This document shows positions 44,914 through 56,419 of a DNA stretch of 64,000 nt, in pieces. Both the position numbers and the translations under genes were made by a program. The notes under the pieces were generated by a model that searched no databases, had not been told where the DNA came from, and saw only the letters and a list, made by a program, of their open reading frames with translations. The stretch is taken from positions 134,390 to 198,389 of the forward strand of contig QAOA01000813.1 of NCBI GenBank assembly GCA_003255065.1, written 5' to 3'. The DNA comes from Cercis canadensis (Eukaryota; Streptophyta; Magnoliopsida; Fabales; Fabaceae). Every line of letters starts with the position of its first letter. Position 1 is the stretch's first letter.

Positions 44914-45957
44914 TCAGTCTATACGAGACTTGGTAGCCCAGAATTCTTCTTCTGATTGTAAGATGTCAAGATATTCTTTTGACAACTCCTTCTCCAATCT
45001 AAGAAGGGATTCTGAAGTTCTCCAACTTAGGGTATTTTGAATTCCTTTAATGTGAGCAAGGACTCGTTTCTTCCTGGCAAAGATATTGCCAAAGTTATTC
45101 TTGTTCCATTCTACAACTTTTGGTACGAGAAGAGAATTCGCAGAGGTGATATCCTCGCTAGAGACACTCCAGTTTTCTTTGACTAGATCCCGAAAGCTTG
45201 GATATTTGAACCACATTGGTTCTAGTCTAAACGGTCGGTCATTTTGATTGTAGAAAGCTGGTTTGGTGTCTAACAGAATGGGGCAGTGATCTGAAGAGAT
45301 ATGGGGGAGGTGGAAAAGTTTGGACTTAAGCCAATTCTGTAGCCAATAAGCATTGGAGCAGGCTCTATCCAATCTCACTCTGATTAGATTAGCAGAGTTT
45401 TGTTTATTTACCTAAGTGTAGGATGGACCTACGAAGCCTAAATCTATAAGGCCACAATTATTCAAGCAATCTTAGAACCTTTTAGCTCTATTGATAGAAA
45501 TAGGATTACCTCCTATTTTTTCAGATGGGGATAAGATTTCATTGAGATCATCTATGATTGTCCAAGGGAGGTTGTGGACAAAAGCAATTTGTTCTAAATT
45601 TTCCCACAAAATAGCTCTACAGTGCATGTCTGGGCTAGCATATAAACCAAAGATAATGCATATAGAGTTATTTACCTTATCTGAGACGTGGATGCCTTGG
45701 AAGTTTTTCTAGAGTAAATCTATTTCCACCAAGTCTGGGTGCCAGAGGAGCCAAATACCACCAGAAAGGCCCAGAGAATCCACAATTTTGAAGCTGTTAA
45801 AGCCCAAAGTTTTGACAATGCCTTCTGCGCTATTCTCTGCTAGCCTTGTTTCAGTAATGACCAGCACATATGGGTTATGCCTAGCTACAAGGTCATTGAG
45901 CTCCTTCTTGAAGTTTTGCCTTGCAGCGCCTCTAACGTTCCATGCTAAAATACGCAT
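44914..45957 (-). pseudogene. LINE AP-like endonuclease
   Basis: ORF2 appears to begin at ATG 45957 with MRILAWNVRGAARQNFKKEL and VLVITETRL. The frame stops at 45709. Further down, 44914-45378 gives RLDRACSNAYWLQNWL and ISSDHCPILL, with the SDH end motif. The usual GDFNEIL phrase is degenerate near 45520. The enzyme nicks target DNA to start insertion; this copy is dead. Confidence 0.85.
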
Positions 45958-46077
45958 TGGAAATGTTGCTTGTTGAGGACTGGAAATGGAGTCCTCTGAG
46001 TCAGACTTCTCCAAGTCCATCCACTGCTGGGCTTTTGTCCTTGACGTGCTCTGAAGCTGTGGGGTGCAACTCATCAA

Positions 46078-47468
46078 GTATTGGGGGACAGCCTATGTCG
46101 AGCCTGAGCCAAAACTTTACGCATACGTGGACTGATTCCATTGTTAAACCTGCCACTGAGAGTCCCACCTCGTGATTTCCTTGAAGTTGTTCCTTTATCT
46201 GAGCTTTGTGCAGAAGCCTTAGCCTCATCCTTTGTGCCCACGTTCGATTGGTCCCCTTGCTTAAATAGCCTCCTGGAAGAATGTCTTCTGTAGGTAGGTT
46301 CGCTGGTGGGAGGATTAGAATCTTTTGTTGGCTGCGGAGGTCTAGGAGTTCTTGGAGAATGGATGCGTCCTTCAGCTCCTTCATTTGAGCTATGGATAGC
46401 AGGCTTGCAAAAGGTTGGGTCCATTTTGACTGGTTCATTAATCCCTTCCAGAGGTTGTCCCACAGATGGACGTGCATCTTAATAAGGGCTCTTGGGTTTT
46501 CCACCCAACTCCAGAAATGGTGTTGAGGGGCTGTTGATCGACGTGCATGCCCCTGGGAGGTTAAGGGGTTGAGTTGGTTTCTCAAGTTCCTTTCCTCCTC
46601 CTCTCTGGCTTGTTGAAGGGTTTCCAAGATTATGATCTGGTCCTCCCTTTGCATGGACAGAATCTGTTGCGAGGGAATTAACAGAGGAGTCATCATAGTG
46701 AGCATTCTCCTTTCTCTGGCTTGTTGATCGAGGTGTCTCCGCAAGGATTGTTGTTGTAACCTCCTTAGTCTATTGTTCCTCATGGTTCTGGTTCTCCTTG
46801 TCATTGTCCTTCAGTTTTGCCAGAGTGCGTAATGGGGAGACTGTTCTTGGTTCTTTGTTGTTATCCTTTCGGCCACTTATAGCTAGCTCGAGATTGTTCC
46901 AGAAGATTGGTATATCACAAGTCAAAGATATCTCCTTGTTTCCCTGAGAAGGAAGGGCCTGAAAATCCTCTGAGGAGACAAGCGAGTTTTTTGACATCGC
47001 TTTAGTCGAGATATTTTTTCCTGGAGATATGTTGTTTCCCTTTGCTGTAGCAGAAGGATTGAGTTGGGTTGAGAGGACTCCTTGGTGGTGCTGTAGCTAT
47101 TGGAAGGCATGCTTTTGATTGTGGATTTGAAAATTGAGTTACTTTGGATATTGACTAATGGAGGTTCTGACTTGTCAGCTTAATTTCATGCCTTTGTTGA
47201 AAATCTCCTACCAACTCTTGGTTTAGGGAGTGCTGATTAGACTTCTTGAACCAGTGTTTTCGTGGGCCCTTCCGTTTTGAAAAATCTAGCCATTGTTGAT
47301 GATTCACCGGCCGATGATGCTACTCTTTACCGGTCCTTTTCCGTTTGTGCATGACGGTCCATCCTGCCTCCTCTGCAGTCTTCTTGTCTTGGGTCAGCTG
47401 GTTTTTTCCCTTTCATGTGTGTATCTGGTTCTGCAAAACTCTGATAAGTGAGCTTTCTGATTGCACCT
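46078..47468 (-). pseudogene. LINE ORF1 C-terminal region, decayed
   Basis: The region between the ORF1 zinc knuckle and ORF2 contains only overlapping low-complexity Ser/Pro/Gln-rich frames (for example 46001-46804 and 46074-46463). This matches the variable tail of plant LINE ORF1. No separate gene is supported. Confidence 0.55.
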
Positions 47469-48299
47469 TTAGCATGGTTGGATTTCATCTTCATAAAGGA
47501 TGTCTTGGTGGTATCCATCAATGGAGATTTCTCTGACTCTATTGCTCTCGTTCATTTGGATGCAAAATCTTGCATATCTAGTTTTGACCATGCTGGAAGT
47601 TACTGCATCGATTTTGATCAGGTGTCCCAAGGAGTTTCCTATACGATGGAGAATATCTGAGTCATAATATTCCAGAGGTAGGTGAGGAAGACGGACCCAA
47701 GATATTGATGTGTTTTCTTTAAGAGCAATGTTGGGGTTGAAATTTGGTTCCCATTTCCTGATTGAGAGCAGGTTTTTCCCCAGAAACCAGGGTCCCTTTA
47801 TGAGAACTTTATCTAGGTCATGTTTGCAGGAAAGCTGGGATGTGAAGAAACCTTTTCCCAGTTCTGTAAGAGAGAGCGATCCTTTTAGGTTCCACATCTT
47901 TGTAAGTCTTCCTTGGAGATTTTCTTGAGGCAGGATGATTCCCCATACTCTAATGATAACTGATAAACTCCATGGAACTCTTATTCGCTCCTTTTCTTCA
48001 TTTAATAGATGAATATCGAGGAAGGATTTTCCAGGAGTTATACCTTTGTCCAACCCCTTCTCCTTTTGGATGACAATATCTCCATCTTCCAGAGACTGAC
48101 GAGGGGGTTCTGAAGGCTCCGTGAGGTTTCCCAGTTCTTCGCTAAATGCGGTTGGCTTGAATGTTTCTGCTAGCTTCCCCTCCCATTTGGTTGAAAGATC
48201 GTTTTTCTCGAAAATGTGATTCAATCTTTCTTTGATGCCTTGAACTACCTCGCTGTAGGACATTCCTTGGGTTGTTGCTTCCATCCTCATACTTAGCAT
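47430..48299 (-). pseudogene. LINE ORF1 with DUF4283 and interrupted zinc knuckle
   Basis: Frame 47469-48299 encodes 276 residues with the DUF4283 pattern (KMWNLKGSLSLTELGKGFFT, VLIKGPWFLGKNLLSIRKWE, ISWVRLPHLPLEYYDSDILH). It ends at a TAA located inside a CX2CX4HX4C zinc knuckle: C-stop-R-C, NQKA, H, LSEF, C at about 47471-47430. ORF1 proteins bind the element's RNA. The Met at 48299 may be the original start. Confidence 0.85.
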
Positions 48300-50722
48300 G
48301 AGTCTTTGGCTTAAGTGTTCACAACAAGCAATACATATTTTTTAATATGCATGTGAAAGAGAGGCTGTGTATTCAAAATTCTACAAAGAAAAACTACAAT
48401 GATCTTTTTGTTTCTACAAAATTCTAAAACTAGCATAGAGTGTGGGATGTTATGGTATCAGTTTTATTTTCTGCTCTTTTCTCGAGCACATTGTACTCTT
48501 ATGTAACTAAAAGTGAAAAAAAGAAAAAAGTAAATTCCAAAAGTAGCCTCCCACTATTTTTTGTATGATTAAATATGTGGGTAATTTGGTATTGCATTTT
48601 ATTTTTTTTTCATATAAGAATGTTTAGGTTGAAGTATCTAATTAATTAATAGAGATTAATTAGTCTTACTTTATATGTATGCTACAATGTATAGAATACT
48701 ATATTTTTGAAAAAGAGTAAATTAAAATAATTTCTCTTAAGATTTGATAAAATTATACAGACATGCCATCTCGTTTTTGAAATTACATAGATTTCCCTTA
48801 TTTACAGTTAGCATGAGAAAAACTATCATTCCCTATTTCATGAATTATACATATTCTCATTTTGTTAAACTTTAACATGACCAATACTTGTCATTTACAT
48901 TACACGACAAAGGAGATCCTGATGTAAATTTCAAACATAAATAAAGAGATTTGTGTAATTTGATCAAATCCTTGAGGAGGTTTGTATAATTTACTCTTCT
49001 TGTTGTTGTTAATTTGTTGATGTTATTATTATTTGAAATTCAACTGAGAAAAACAATTGAAATTCAAAGGTTGGGAATAGAGATCTATTCAACAAATTGC
49101 CCAACTTTCTAATTATTTTTTATATGTTAATTTGCTTCATCAAGAACACGAGACGAGAGAAAGATGATGTAGCATAGTAGACCATGTTTTGTAACGCATC
49201 TCTTTTCCTTCACTTGTCTAGTTGTCTTGATTTCAATTTAGAAAATGAACATAAGAGGAAGACCAGAAGGAATGAGAACATTTCAATTGTCCTATGTTTC
49301 TTTTTATGCTAAATAGAACATTTTCTGTACTCCTTAAAGCTGTAATGATGGATGCATTTGGTATGAGAATAATGAGGGGTTAATTTTTGCACATCTATAT
49401 CTATACTATATATGAAAGTAGAGATGGCAAAAAGTTTTCAATTATCTAAAATACCCTTTTTCTCTTTTTATAAAATAAAATATCCTTATTAAGATAAAAT
49501 TATAGAAAGATAAATACAAAATTATCTTTCCTTCCCTTAAACTCTACCCCAAGTAGACTTCTACAATTGAGAAATTGTTTGTTGCAATTCTTATGATCCC
49601 CAATTTACTTTTCTTCCAAACGGTCACTTGCTCTTTGAACCTCTATCTCTATGCAATATGATGGAAATCCCATCTTGCGGATAAAATTGCACATGAAAAC
49701 CTCCAGATGCCAGACGTTGGACATTGCCACCCTCTAATTATGGAATTTCACTCTCTAATTGTTTTGATTAATAATAGAATTCATTAGACTAAATATTAAT
49801 TGGACCACTTAATATTCATCTTTACTTTCTTATGTAGAAGTTTAATCTCAAAACAACTTTATGCATATGTTATTTTATATCCATATCTCTTTCGTTTCAT
49901 AGGCATCAAAGTTATGTTTCATTTTGTTTCATATCTTTGTTTGTTTAAGTGATTTACAAGTATTACTCTAAACCTTTACTGAGGCATGTGACATGCTTTA
50001 GCCATAGAATGTTATAGCCAAAAGAAGAACTGTTATGTATTTCTCTTCTTTTTCCCCCTCTTTTTGGCTGTGTCCCCTAAATTTTTATTCATTATTTATG
50101 TTTAATATCTATGCTTACATTAAAGATAAATTTACATGTGTAATTAACTTTTAAAGCACGTTCAACACTCGTCTATCGAACTAGTACAAGAAAATGTCTT
50201 CTGACATAAAAAAACATTTCTCTAGGGGATCAACCATTTAGGCGTTGTAGAATTCCTGCAGGTTAATTATTGAGATTTTATTTTATGAGTATACTTGTTG
50301 TAAATTATGTATACTTGCACAAAATATAATTCCACTCTGGCTTTCTATTAATAAAATCTTAGCACCCATTATAAAGAAATGCTCTTGAATCAGTAAAAAA
50401 AAACAACATGAAATGGGTTACAATTATTAGATAAAAAAATATTATATAACTTGTCCATGTCACTTTCCTTGTGTTAAGAATGCACATGTGAGTAGCATAG
50501 GTGTTAATAATATAAAGTAAATAAGTCCCATATTAAGTAGAAAATATGAAGTGTGGTATATAATACCCGGATTGGCCCAATACTCATGAACTCAAGTTTT
50601 TGAGTCAAGTTGGTGCTAATTTAAATATGCTATACCACACACATGCTCCTCACTAACACCTTGTTCATAATTTAGGAAATGTTATTGTGTCATTTAACAT
50701 TTTCCTCTTCTTCTCTCACTCT
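48300..50722. other. Gene-free AT-rich interval downstream of NLR-2
   Basis: No gene seen on either strand. It may include the 5' UTR of the LINE on the left and the 3' UTR of NLR-2 on the right. It has only short incidental open frames. Confidence 0.5.
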
Positions 50723-51249
50723 TTACACAAATCCAAAGGATTTCTTCCTACCTAATATAAATTCTTTCAACATATCCATCTCTTGCCTTAATTCCATAAG
50801 CCGCCTCTGGGCACGATCAACTTCTGGATCCCTTGTAACACGCTTTCTCATCTCCTCCACCCATGTTTTATCAAAACCAAATTGAATGGCCTCATCACAC
50901 AACACTTGGAACTCTTGCTCATGCTCTTGGGTAATGGTCAAAGCACTCTCAGTGTTTAGAAAGTGTAATAAATCTGCCAATGTCTTATAAGCCAAGCCAT
51001 AAAAACGAGCACTAAAATTTTCCTTTATATCCCACAGATTAGGATATTGAGCAACTGCTTGCTTTACCAAAGCGATGTCGTCATCATTTACCTCAATGAT
51101 ATCCCTAAACTTCCTTAAGCCCACTGGGAACGCGACTTCTGTTGTGCAATTTGTGTTGGGATTGGGAGAGGTGATGGTGATGGAAAAATCAACGCTAACT
51201 GGTGGTGCAGGTAGTGAAGCACAAACAGATTCCAAAGCAGTCCTAGAAC
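50723..51249 (-). CDS. NLR-2 last exon: C-terminal helical domain
   Basis: A 527-bp exon (phase-1 entry, acceptor TTTTTAG|GTTCTA at 51250/51249; stop at 50723) encodes about 174 residues. It shares with NLR-1 the patterns LRKFRDIIEVNDDDIALVKQ, ARFYGLAYKTLADLLHFLNT, GFDKTWVEEMRKRVTRDPEV and LMELRQEMDMLKEFIL. An N-terminal Pro-rich stretch (LPAPPVSVDFSITITSPNPN) differs from NLR-1. Conservation in both paralogues argues for function. Same family uncertainty as 14547-15067. Confidence 0.7.
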
Positions 51250-51347
51250 CTAAAAAAATTTAAAAAAAGATATCATTTACAGCGAAAAGAAGAAAAGGGA
51301 AGAAAAGAATTGATTACAAAAAGGATGGGGCTGATTTTAATGCTTAC

Positions 51348-51410
51348 CAGAAAGAGCAACTTTTGCAATAGGTTCCTTAGAGCACACGTTAGTAGCAGCA
51401 TCAATTTGGC
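51348..51410 (-). CDS. NLR-2 small linker exon (63 bp)
   Basis: A phase-1 exon with acceptor TTAGCAG|GCC and donor TTTCTG|GTAAGC, reading QIDAATNVCSKEPIAKVALS. In NLR-1 a related CCAAATTGATG stretch persists near 15155-15165 and 16560 but without a usable donor, so the exon looks lost there. Confidence 0.55.
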
Positions 51411-51492
51411 CTGCTAATTGAATCATCTCAAATAAGACAGAACGCCACATGAGAGGAGAAGATATTGAGAAACACATGGCAATAGCGCAAAC

Positions 51493-51780
51493 CTGATGAA
51501 GGAGTCACAATAGTGCTAGCATAAATATTCATGGGGCCCTGGCCAGAGACCACCACCTCATTACCATCACCAAGAACACAAGCTTCATCATCATGAGTAG
51601 AATCATTGCTGCCTTTGTCTAACGCAGTATCCCTATAGCTTGAGTCAAGAGTAGTTCCTTGCTGGCCTGAAGTAGAAGATACACCTTCATTGCCTTGGTC
51701 CTGAATGGTGGCTTCCTTGCCTTGCTCAAAGGCAATGCTATATTCAGTTTGCCCAACAAGAGCAATTTGTTTGTTTTGCT
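51493..51780 (-). CDS. NLR-2 linker exon (288 bp)
   Basis: A phase-1 exon, acceptor TTTCAG|AGCAAA and donor TCAG|GTTTGC. The acidic/Ser-Thr-rich translation includes GQQGTTLDSSYRDTALDKGS and VVVSGQGPMNIYASTIVTP. It is homologous to the 219-bp exons of NLR-1 but 69 bp longer. Confidence 0.65.
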
Positions 51781-51909
51781 CTGAAATAACACCAATATCA
51801 ATGGGAAAAAAAAAAAACAACAAATACATTGATTAAAACAGAAGGGAAAAAAAAAAAAAAGCAAAGAAGGAAAAAATGCGGCGAGGCCAGTAAAACTTTG
51901 ACTATAAAC

Positions 51910-51972
51910 CTGACAATGATGCCTTGTTGGTTTCATCATCAGTGTGCTCATCCTTGCTTTGTGCAATCACCC
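51910..51972 (-). CDS. NLR-2 linker exon (63 bp)
   Basis: A phase-1 exon, acceptor ATGCAG|GGG and donor TGTCAG|GTTTAT, reading VIAQSKDEHTDDETNKASLS. Equivalent to NLR-1 17325-17387 and 15913-15975; only one copy here. Confidence 0.65.
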
Positions 51973-52115
51973 CTGCATGAATATTACTTAATACAAGTAG
52001 AGAGAAAAAACTTGAGAAGTAGGGTTTGAGAATCGGGACCAAATGATTCCAGAAAAAAAAAAAGAAAAAGAAAAAAACGTTGTGGCAACGAAAACAGCAA
52101 GGACACAAAGCAGAC

Positions 52116-52572
52116 CAACAACTAGAGAGGCATCAGGGACATTAACATTGACCACTCTATCACCTTCAATAAGGGATGCTCCAGAAAGAGTGCAGGCTTG
52201 TTTTGGAGTCTCTGCAGCATGTCCTCCTCTCTCCATGACATCACCAACTTCAGCTTCTGGGGACACCTCTAATTTGGGAGTCTGCTTTTGAGGTATCCGC
52301 AAGTCGTATGTTTCCTCTTGTGTGCCCCCTGATGCTGAGGGAATTTCTGCATCAAATACTTCGCCACCTTCAACCAACTCATTTTCATTGCTCCTTGATC
52401 CCATTTTAGGAGCTCGCATTTTTGGATGGCCGTCAAGGTGAGGGTCCTTGTCCATTTCGATCTGATCCTTGTCCATATGTGACAAGACGTGCTCACTACC
52501 ATGGGAAGAATTATGGCTGCATGAATCTTTATTTCTTTCACTCATCTCATTCCTTATCTTGCCATACGCCTC
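52116..52572 (-). CDS. NLR-2 linker exon, start of acidic/Ser-rich tail (donor uncertain)
   Basis: The exon opens at acceptor TGTGTAG|GAGGCG and encodes a charged, Ser-rich segment (SSHGSEHVLSHMDKDQIEMD, KQTPKLEVSPEAEVGDVMER). It is much longer than exon 11 of NLR-1. The NLR-1 donor position CCTG|GTATCC reads CCTGATGCC here and is lost. A weak in-phase donor GTTG|GTCTGC at 52116 would keep the frame. Without splicing the frame continues to 51988 through a strongly hydrophobic stretch (LVVGLLCVLAVFVATTFF) and stops. Confidence 0.55.
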
Positions 52573-53372
52573 CTACACAATTAACACAGAAGAGATACTA
52601 TTTAATGGATTTAATTAGAGTTGTTTATGGGTAGTGTATATCCGTCAATTTCACTATCCATAAAAAAAATATTAAAAAAATGCTGAAGAAGGATTGCTTC
52701 ATCATATTTAATATTAGCTTCAATTCTTTTACAAATTGAATATTGAATTCAGTTTATTTAAAAAAAATTTCTTTGATGCACTAGGTTAATGTGAGAATGT
52801 GTCCTTAAGATTGTTTCAGGAGAGACATAGCCTCAACGAACGAAAGCTAGCCTGAGAATATCTTTACCCTTCAAACCAAAAAAAAAAAAAGAAAGAAAAC
52901 AAATAAAATTTTATGTGCTTTCACATGCTCTAAAAAATTTTATTCTTTTTTGTTGTATAACATATAGAGGTTAGAAACTAAAATGTCTTACAAACTAACC
53001 ATCATATGGTGACTTACACTATTAATTATATACAATCATATAATCAATCATCAATCAACACCAATTTCTTTTTAATAATTACATTATCCTTAACTTTGTA
53101 CATGCCCAAGTCGTTGCTTAAATCAATGCTTGAAATCCCCAATTTTCCTTGAAACTTAAGAATAAGATTGCAATATTCTTTTCATCATTTAAATTGATAA
53201 ATTTCATCTATTGAGTGCATATCAGCATAAAGGGTATCTACGCAACTTTCCCTTAAATTTAATAAAGTAGAAATCCATTCATACACGTTCCAAGCACTGC
53301 ATACCATCTACATGTATTGTCCTAATAAGGAAGATAAAGTAATGTATTTTGAAAGTAGCAATGAATACGTAC
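52573..53372. other. NLR-2 intron following Q3
   Basis: AT-rich intron homologous to the 20870-21860 part of NLR-1. In NLR-1 the P4 and Q4 exons lie beyond this homology; here the linker exon follows directly. Confidence 0.65.
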
Positions 53373-54200
53373 CATCTTTGTGTAAATCATATGTATGCTA
53401 GCATTGAGATTGCCTTCCCAGTAAGATACATCTCCTTCTTCTCCTTGTACTCTTCGGAGACTTGGAGTGCTGGGGACTTTTTGACAAAATGTTCTCATCT
53501 TGGGGCACTGCCTTACAATTACATGTGCCAAGCATGGAAATTTGAAATAATACTTTCCAGAGCAGAAGCTCCTCAAGCTGGATAATTTATGAAGTTCCAA
53601 TATTTCCAATTTGGTAAATGTAATCTCATCTCCACCTTGATCTGTGTCACTTGCTACTATCTCTTCTATCATGATGCATTCCCTTATTTTCATTGTTGTG
53701 AGTTGAGCAAGACTTTTTGCTGTTGAGGATGTTATTAAATGTAACAATCCATAACAATTCCATACGTCCAAATATGCCAAGTGGTTGAAAGATACTGAAG
53801 AGGGCACTAAATTTACAAGCCGGCAGCATTCCCATACACATAAGGATTGTAAATTCATGAGACACTGGCCCAGTTTAGAGCCTTCTTTACATATATGCTC
53901 CAGTCTAGGAAGGGTCCAAAGCGTTAAATATTTGAGCAGCACTGAACCATCACTCTGATCTCCTTCTACCACATATCTTTCATGGGGGAATATCTCATTA
54001 AAGGAACTCTGTATCAGACCAAGATCTTCTAAATTAGGCATTCTTTGAAGGATCCAATATGGAATGCTAGCTTGTTTTTCATTGAAGTAATGCAGCCAGA
54101 GGACTTTGAGCTTCTGGAAGTGTTCAATGGAAAATTGATCAAGCCAATTTATTATAGAGTCAGTATTGTTTAGTGACAATTGCTCCAAGTTGGGGAAGAC
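53373..54200 (-). CDS. NLR-2 LRR module Q3
   Basis: An 828-bp phase-0 exon (276 codons; acceptor CCTAG-type |GTCTTC, donor AAGATG|GTACGT). It reads VFPNLEQLSLNNTDSIINWL, LTLWTLPRLEHICKEGSKLG, LVPSSVSFNHLAYLDVWNCY and SYWEGNLNASIHMIYTKM. Same length as NLR-1 exon 8. Confidence 0.9.
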
Positions 54201-54903
54201 CTAGTAAATCAATTATGGGAAAGTAAATCCATATGAGTTCCAATAAGTTCAAAAGTGGAAGAAAAAAGTAACACTATGCACAAGTTATGGAAAGGATATG
54301 AAGACAAACTTAATTATATATATTTGAAAAATTAAAAGGAAAAAAGAAAAGTATAATAAAGCAAAGGCTCCCTTGTGAAAAATCTGTGACTTTTAATACA
54401 AACGATATAAAGTGTACAGTGTCTCTAAGTGCTAAAAGATTTAGAGTAAAAATTAACATTGTAAACAATAGGCGTAAGGCCTTTTCTTATTTTCATGAAT
54501 GAATACTTCTCCTAAATCATCTTAAACAACAATTCAATCAATTTGGGGGTGTTTTCATTATTTATTTATACTAAAAGATAAAATGTATTTAAACATATGA
54601 TCATCTTACAATATCAAATATAATCTTTGATTTCTTCCTTCTAATTATTTAAAATGAAAATGATGATGAAATTTTGAATTCTAAAAGTGACTTGCTTTTT
54701 TCTTTTTTCTTTTGATGAGGAGTTTAATTAAATAATTCTTAAAAATTAATAATATAATTTTGGTTTATCAATATTAAAATATAATGGAACTCATCATGTC
54801 GCTCTATTGTAATTATTTCAGTATCCGCTCCCTGTGTATGTATAATAACTCATGGTAATTTCTTTAAACAAAAAAAAAAAAAAAAACACATCTTAAAGTG
54901 TTA

Positions 54904-55193
54904 GGGTGTGTTTGGTAGGAGAGTAAAATGAGTAATTAAATTTACTTTGTTTTAAGTATGTTTGAATGTAAAAATAAATTGAGAAAAACTATTTAAGGGA
55001 ATAATAAAGGAGAAAGTTTACTTCATCAATCCCTCATCTTTTCAAACTCTCCTCCTTTCTTCCTCTCTTCATCTCCTCAAATTACTAAGCATATAAAACA
55101 TAATTAAATGTTTACACTCATTGTTGCACCTTGAAAAAATGATAAATGATAGTCCCTTGATGTTTACCCCTTTACTCCTTACCAAATATGCCC
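54904..55193. mobile_element. Tourist-like MITE in NLR-2 intron
   Basis: GGGTGTGTTTGGTAGGAG at the left and CTTACCAAATATGCCC at the right form terminal inverted repeats flanked by TTA on both sides, as in PIF/Harbinger MITEs. The body matches 23453-23755 and 16211-16489. Confidence 0.75.
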
Positions 55194-55296
55194 TTAATGT
55201 TAATGCCATAACTCAATAATCACTATACACTCTGTTACGTTAAAAAAAATTGCACTACTTTTTGAGTGATTAAGTGTAATATGAAAATAGACACAA

Positions 55297-56057
55297 GGTT
55301 AAAATATGTTGCAAGTCCTTATAATTTGACCTAATTTTTAACCAAGTCTCTATAGTTGTGTCCAACATGGCGTCAACATGGCTGTTGAATGGCACACCTG
55401 GGTTAAAATCTGAGGGACCCAGCGACTTCCCTTGCTGAAAAAGGTAAATGGGTGGAAATTTTAAGTGGATTCCTCTGTTTGGTTACTGAGAAAGCTTGGC
55501 AAAGAAAGGAAAATATGAAACTTTCTGGCCATTTCTGATGCTGGGTTTTTTCGCCTAAAACGAGAGACAAATAGCAAGCATATATGTTACTACAAATAGC
55601 AAACATCAAAAACTTTTTGCTTCTGGGATTTTGCAGTTGCAAGCATCTATGAATCAGGATTTCAACTTGAACCAGCAAATGCCCCATTTTAATCTTCCTC
55701 CTAAAATCTCTTTCAGTCCCTTTCTTTTCTTTACCATTGTTTCAAGCAAAGCTTTCTTTGAAACGATCAGGGTGGAGGAGAAGAAGAACCAAGGGGACAA
55801 AGTCAAGTCACGTGCAAAACATGTGTGTGCTAGGTGGGACTTTTCTTGCCACACTGAAGCCATGTTGAACACAACTATTGCCATGTGAATAAGATATTAC
55901 TCATGTCATCGCTAAACTAATGGTGTTATAATTTAGGCTAACGACAGGGAATCTAATTAAAAAAAATTAAAGTTAAAGGACCCCAATCAAATGAAAAAAT
56001 TATAAGGACCTGATTAAAAATTGGGTAAACTATAGGAATTTACAACAGATTTTAACC
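55297..56057. mobile_element. 761-bp non-autonomous DNA transposon, NLR-2 only
   Basis: The left end GGTTAAAATATGTTGCAAG and the right end ACAACAGATTTTAACC are inverted repeats. The similarity extends about 50 bp inward (AATTTTTAACCAAGTC versus GACCTGATTAAAAATT). The flanking sequence matches NLR-1 without an insertion near 23860. No transposase is seen. Confidence 0.8.
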
Positions 56058-56419
56058 TAAACAATAATAAAGCCTACCTCAAACCCACAGATGACAAGCT
56101 AATGAACATAATTTTCTTATATTCATCGAGCAACAATTCTATTTTGCCTTAATAAGTGTAATTGTTAAGACACCAAGAAAAAATTGTTCATTGATATATA
56201 GACAAAAGAAATGGTCCCAAATCAACTTAGACAATCCGAAGAAATATTCACAAGCTTATTCAGAGATGTATAATTAAGCAGCTAGCAAATATAACTTTTT
56301 AAGGTTTTTTTGGCTAAAAGGTATTTTAGTTACTTATTTCATTTATTGTTCACCGAAAAAATTATTAGACTGACAAAAATAGAAATGAACACTCTAAACG
56401 AAGAAACAAGAATTTGTAC

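Larger units (their letters stand above)
41749..48299 (-). mobile_element. Decayed L1-type LINE with RNase H domain
   Basis: The minus-strand order is ORF1 (DUF4283 and zinc-knuckle relic), AP-type endonuclease, reverse transcriptase, zf-RVT and RNase H, ending in an A-rich tail at about 41768-41749. All domains are broken by stops and frameshifts. The 5' end is not defined; no flanking target duplication was recognised. It lies between NLR-1 and NLR-2. Confidence 0.9.
54201..56419. other. NLR-2 intron between P3 and Q3 with two transposon insertions
   Basis: It contains a Tourist-like MITE at 54904-55193, shared in position with NLR-1, and a 761-bp inverted-repeat element at 55297-56057 that NLR-1 lacks. 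Otherwise AT-rich with no gene. The open frames at 55403-55888 lie inside the second element. Confidence 0.7.

Noticed and set aside
41749-48420. Target-site duplication for the LINE
   Set aside because: The sequence beyond the A-tail (CTTATTATAATC on the minus strand) was looked for upstream of ORF1 and not found; the 5' end remains undefined.
55403-55888. Open frames of 76-94 codons on both strands
   Set aside because: They lie within the 761-bp non-autonomous element and have no recognisable domain.
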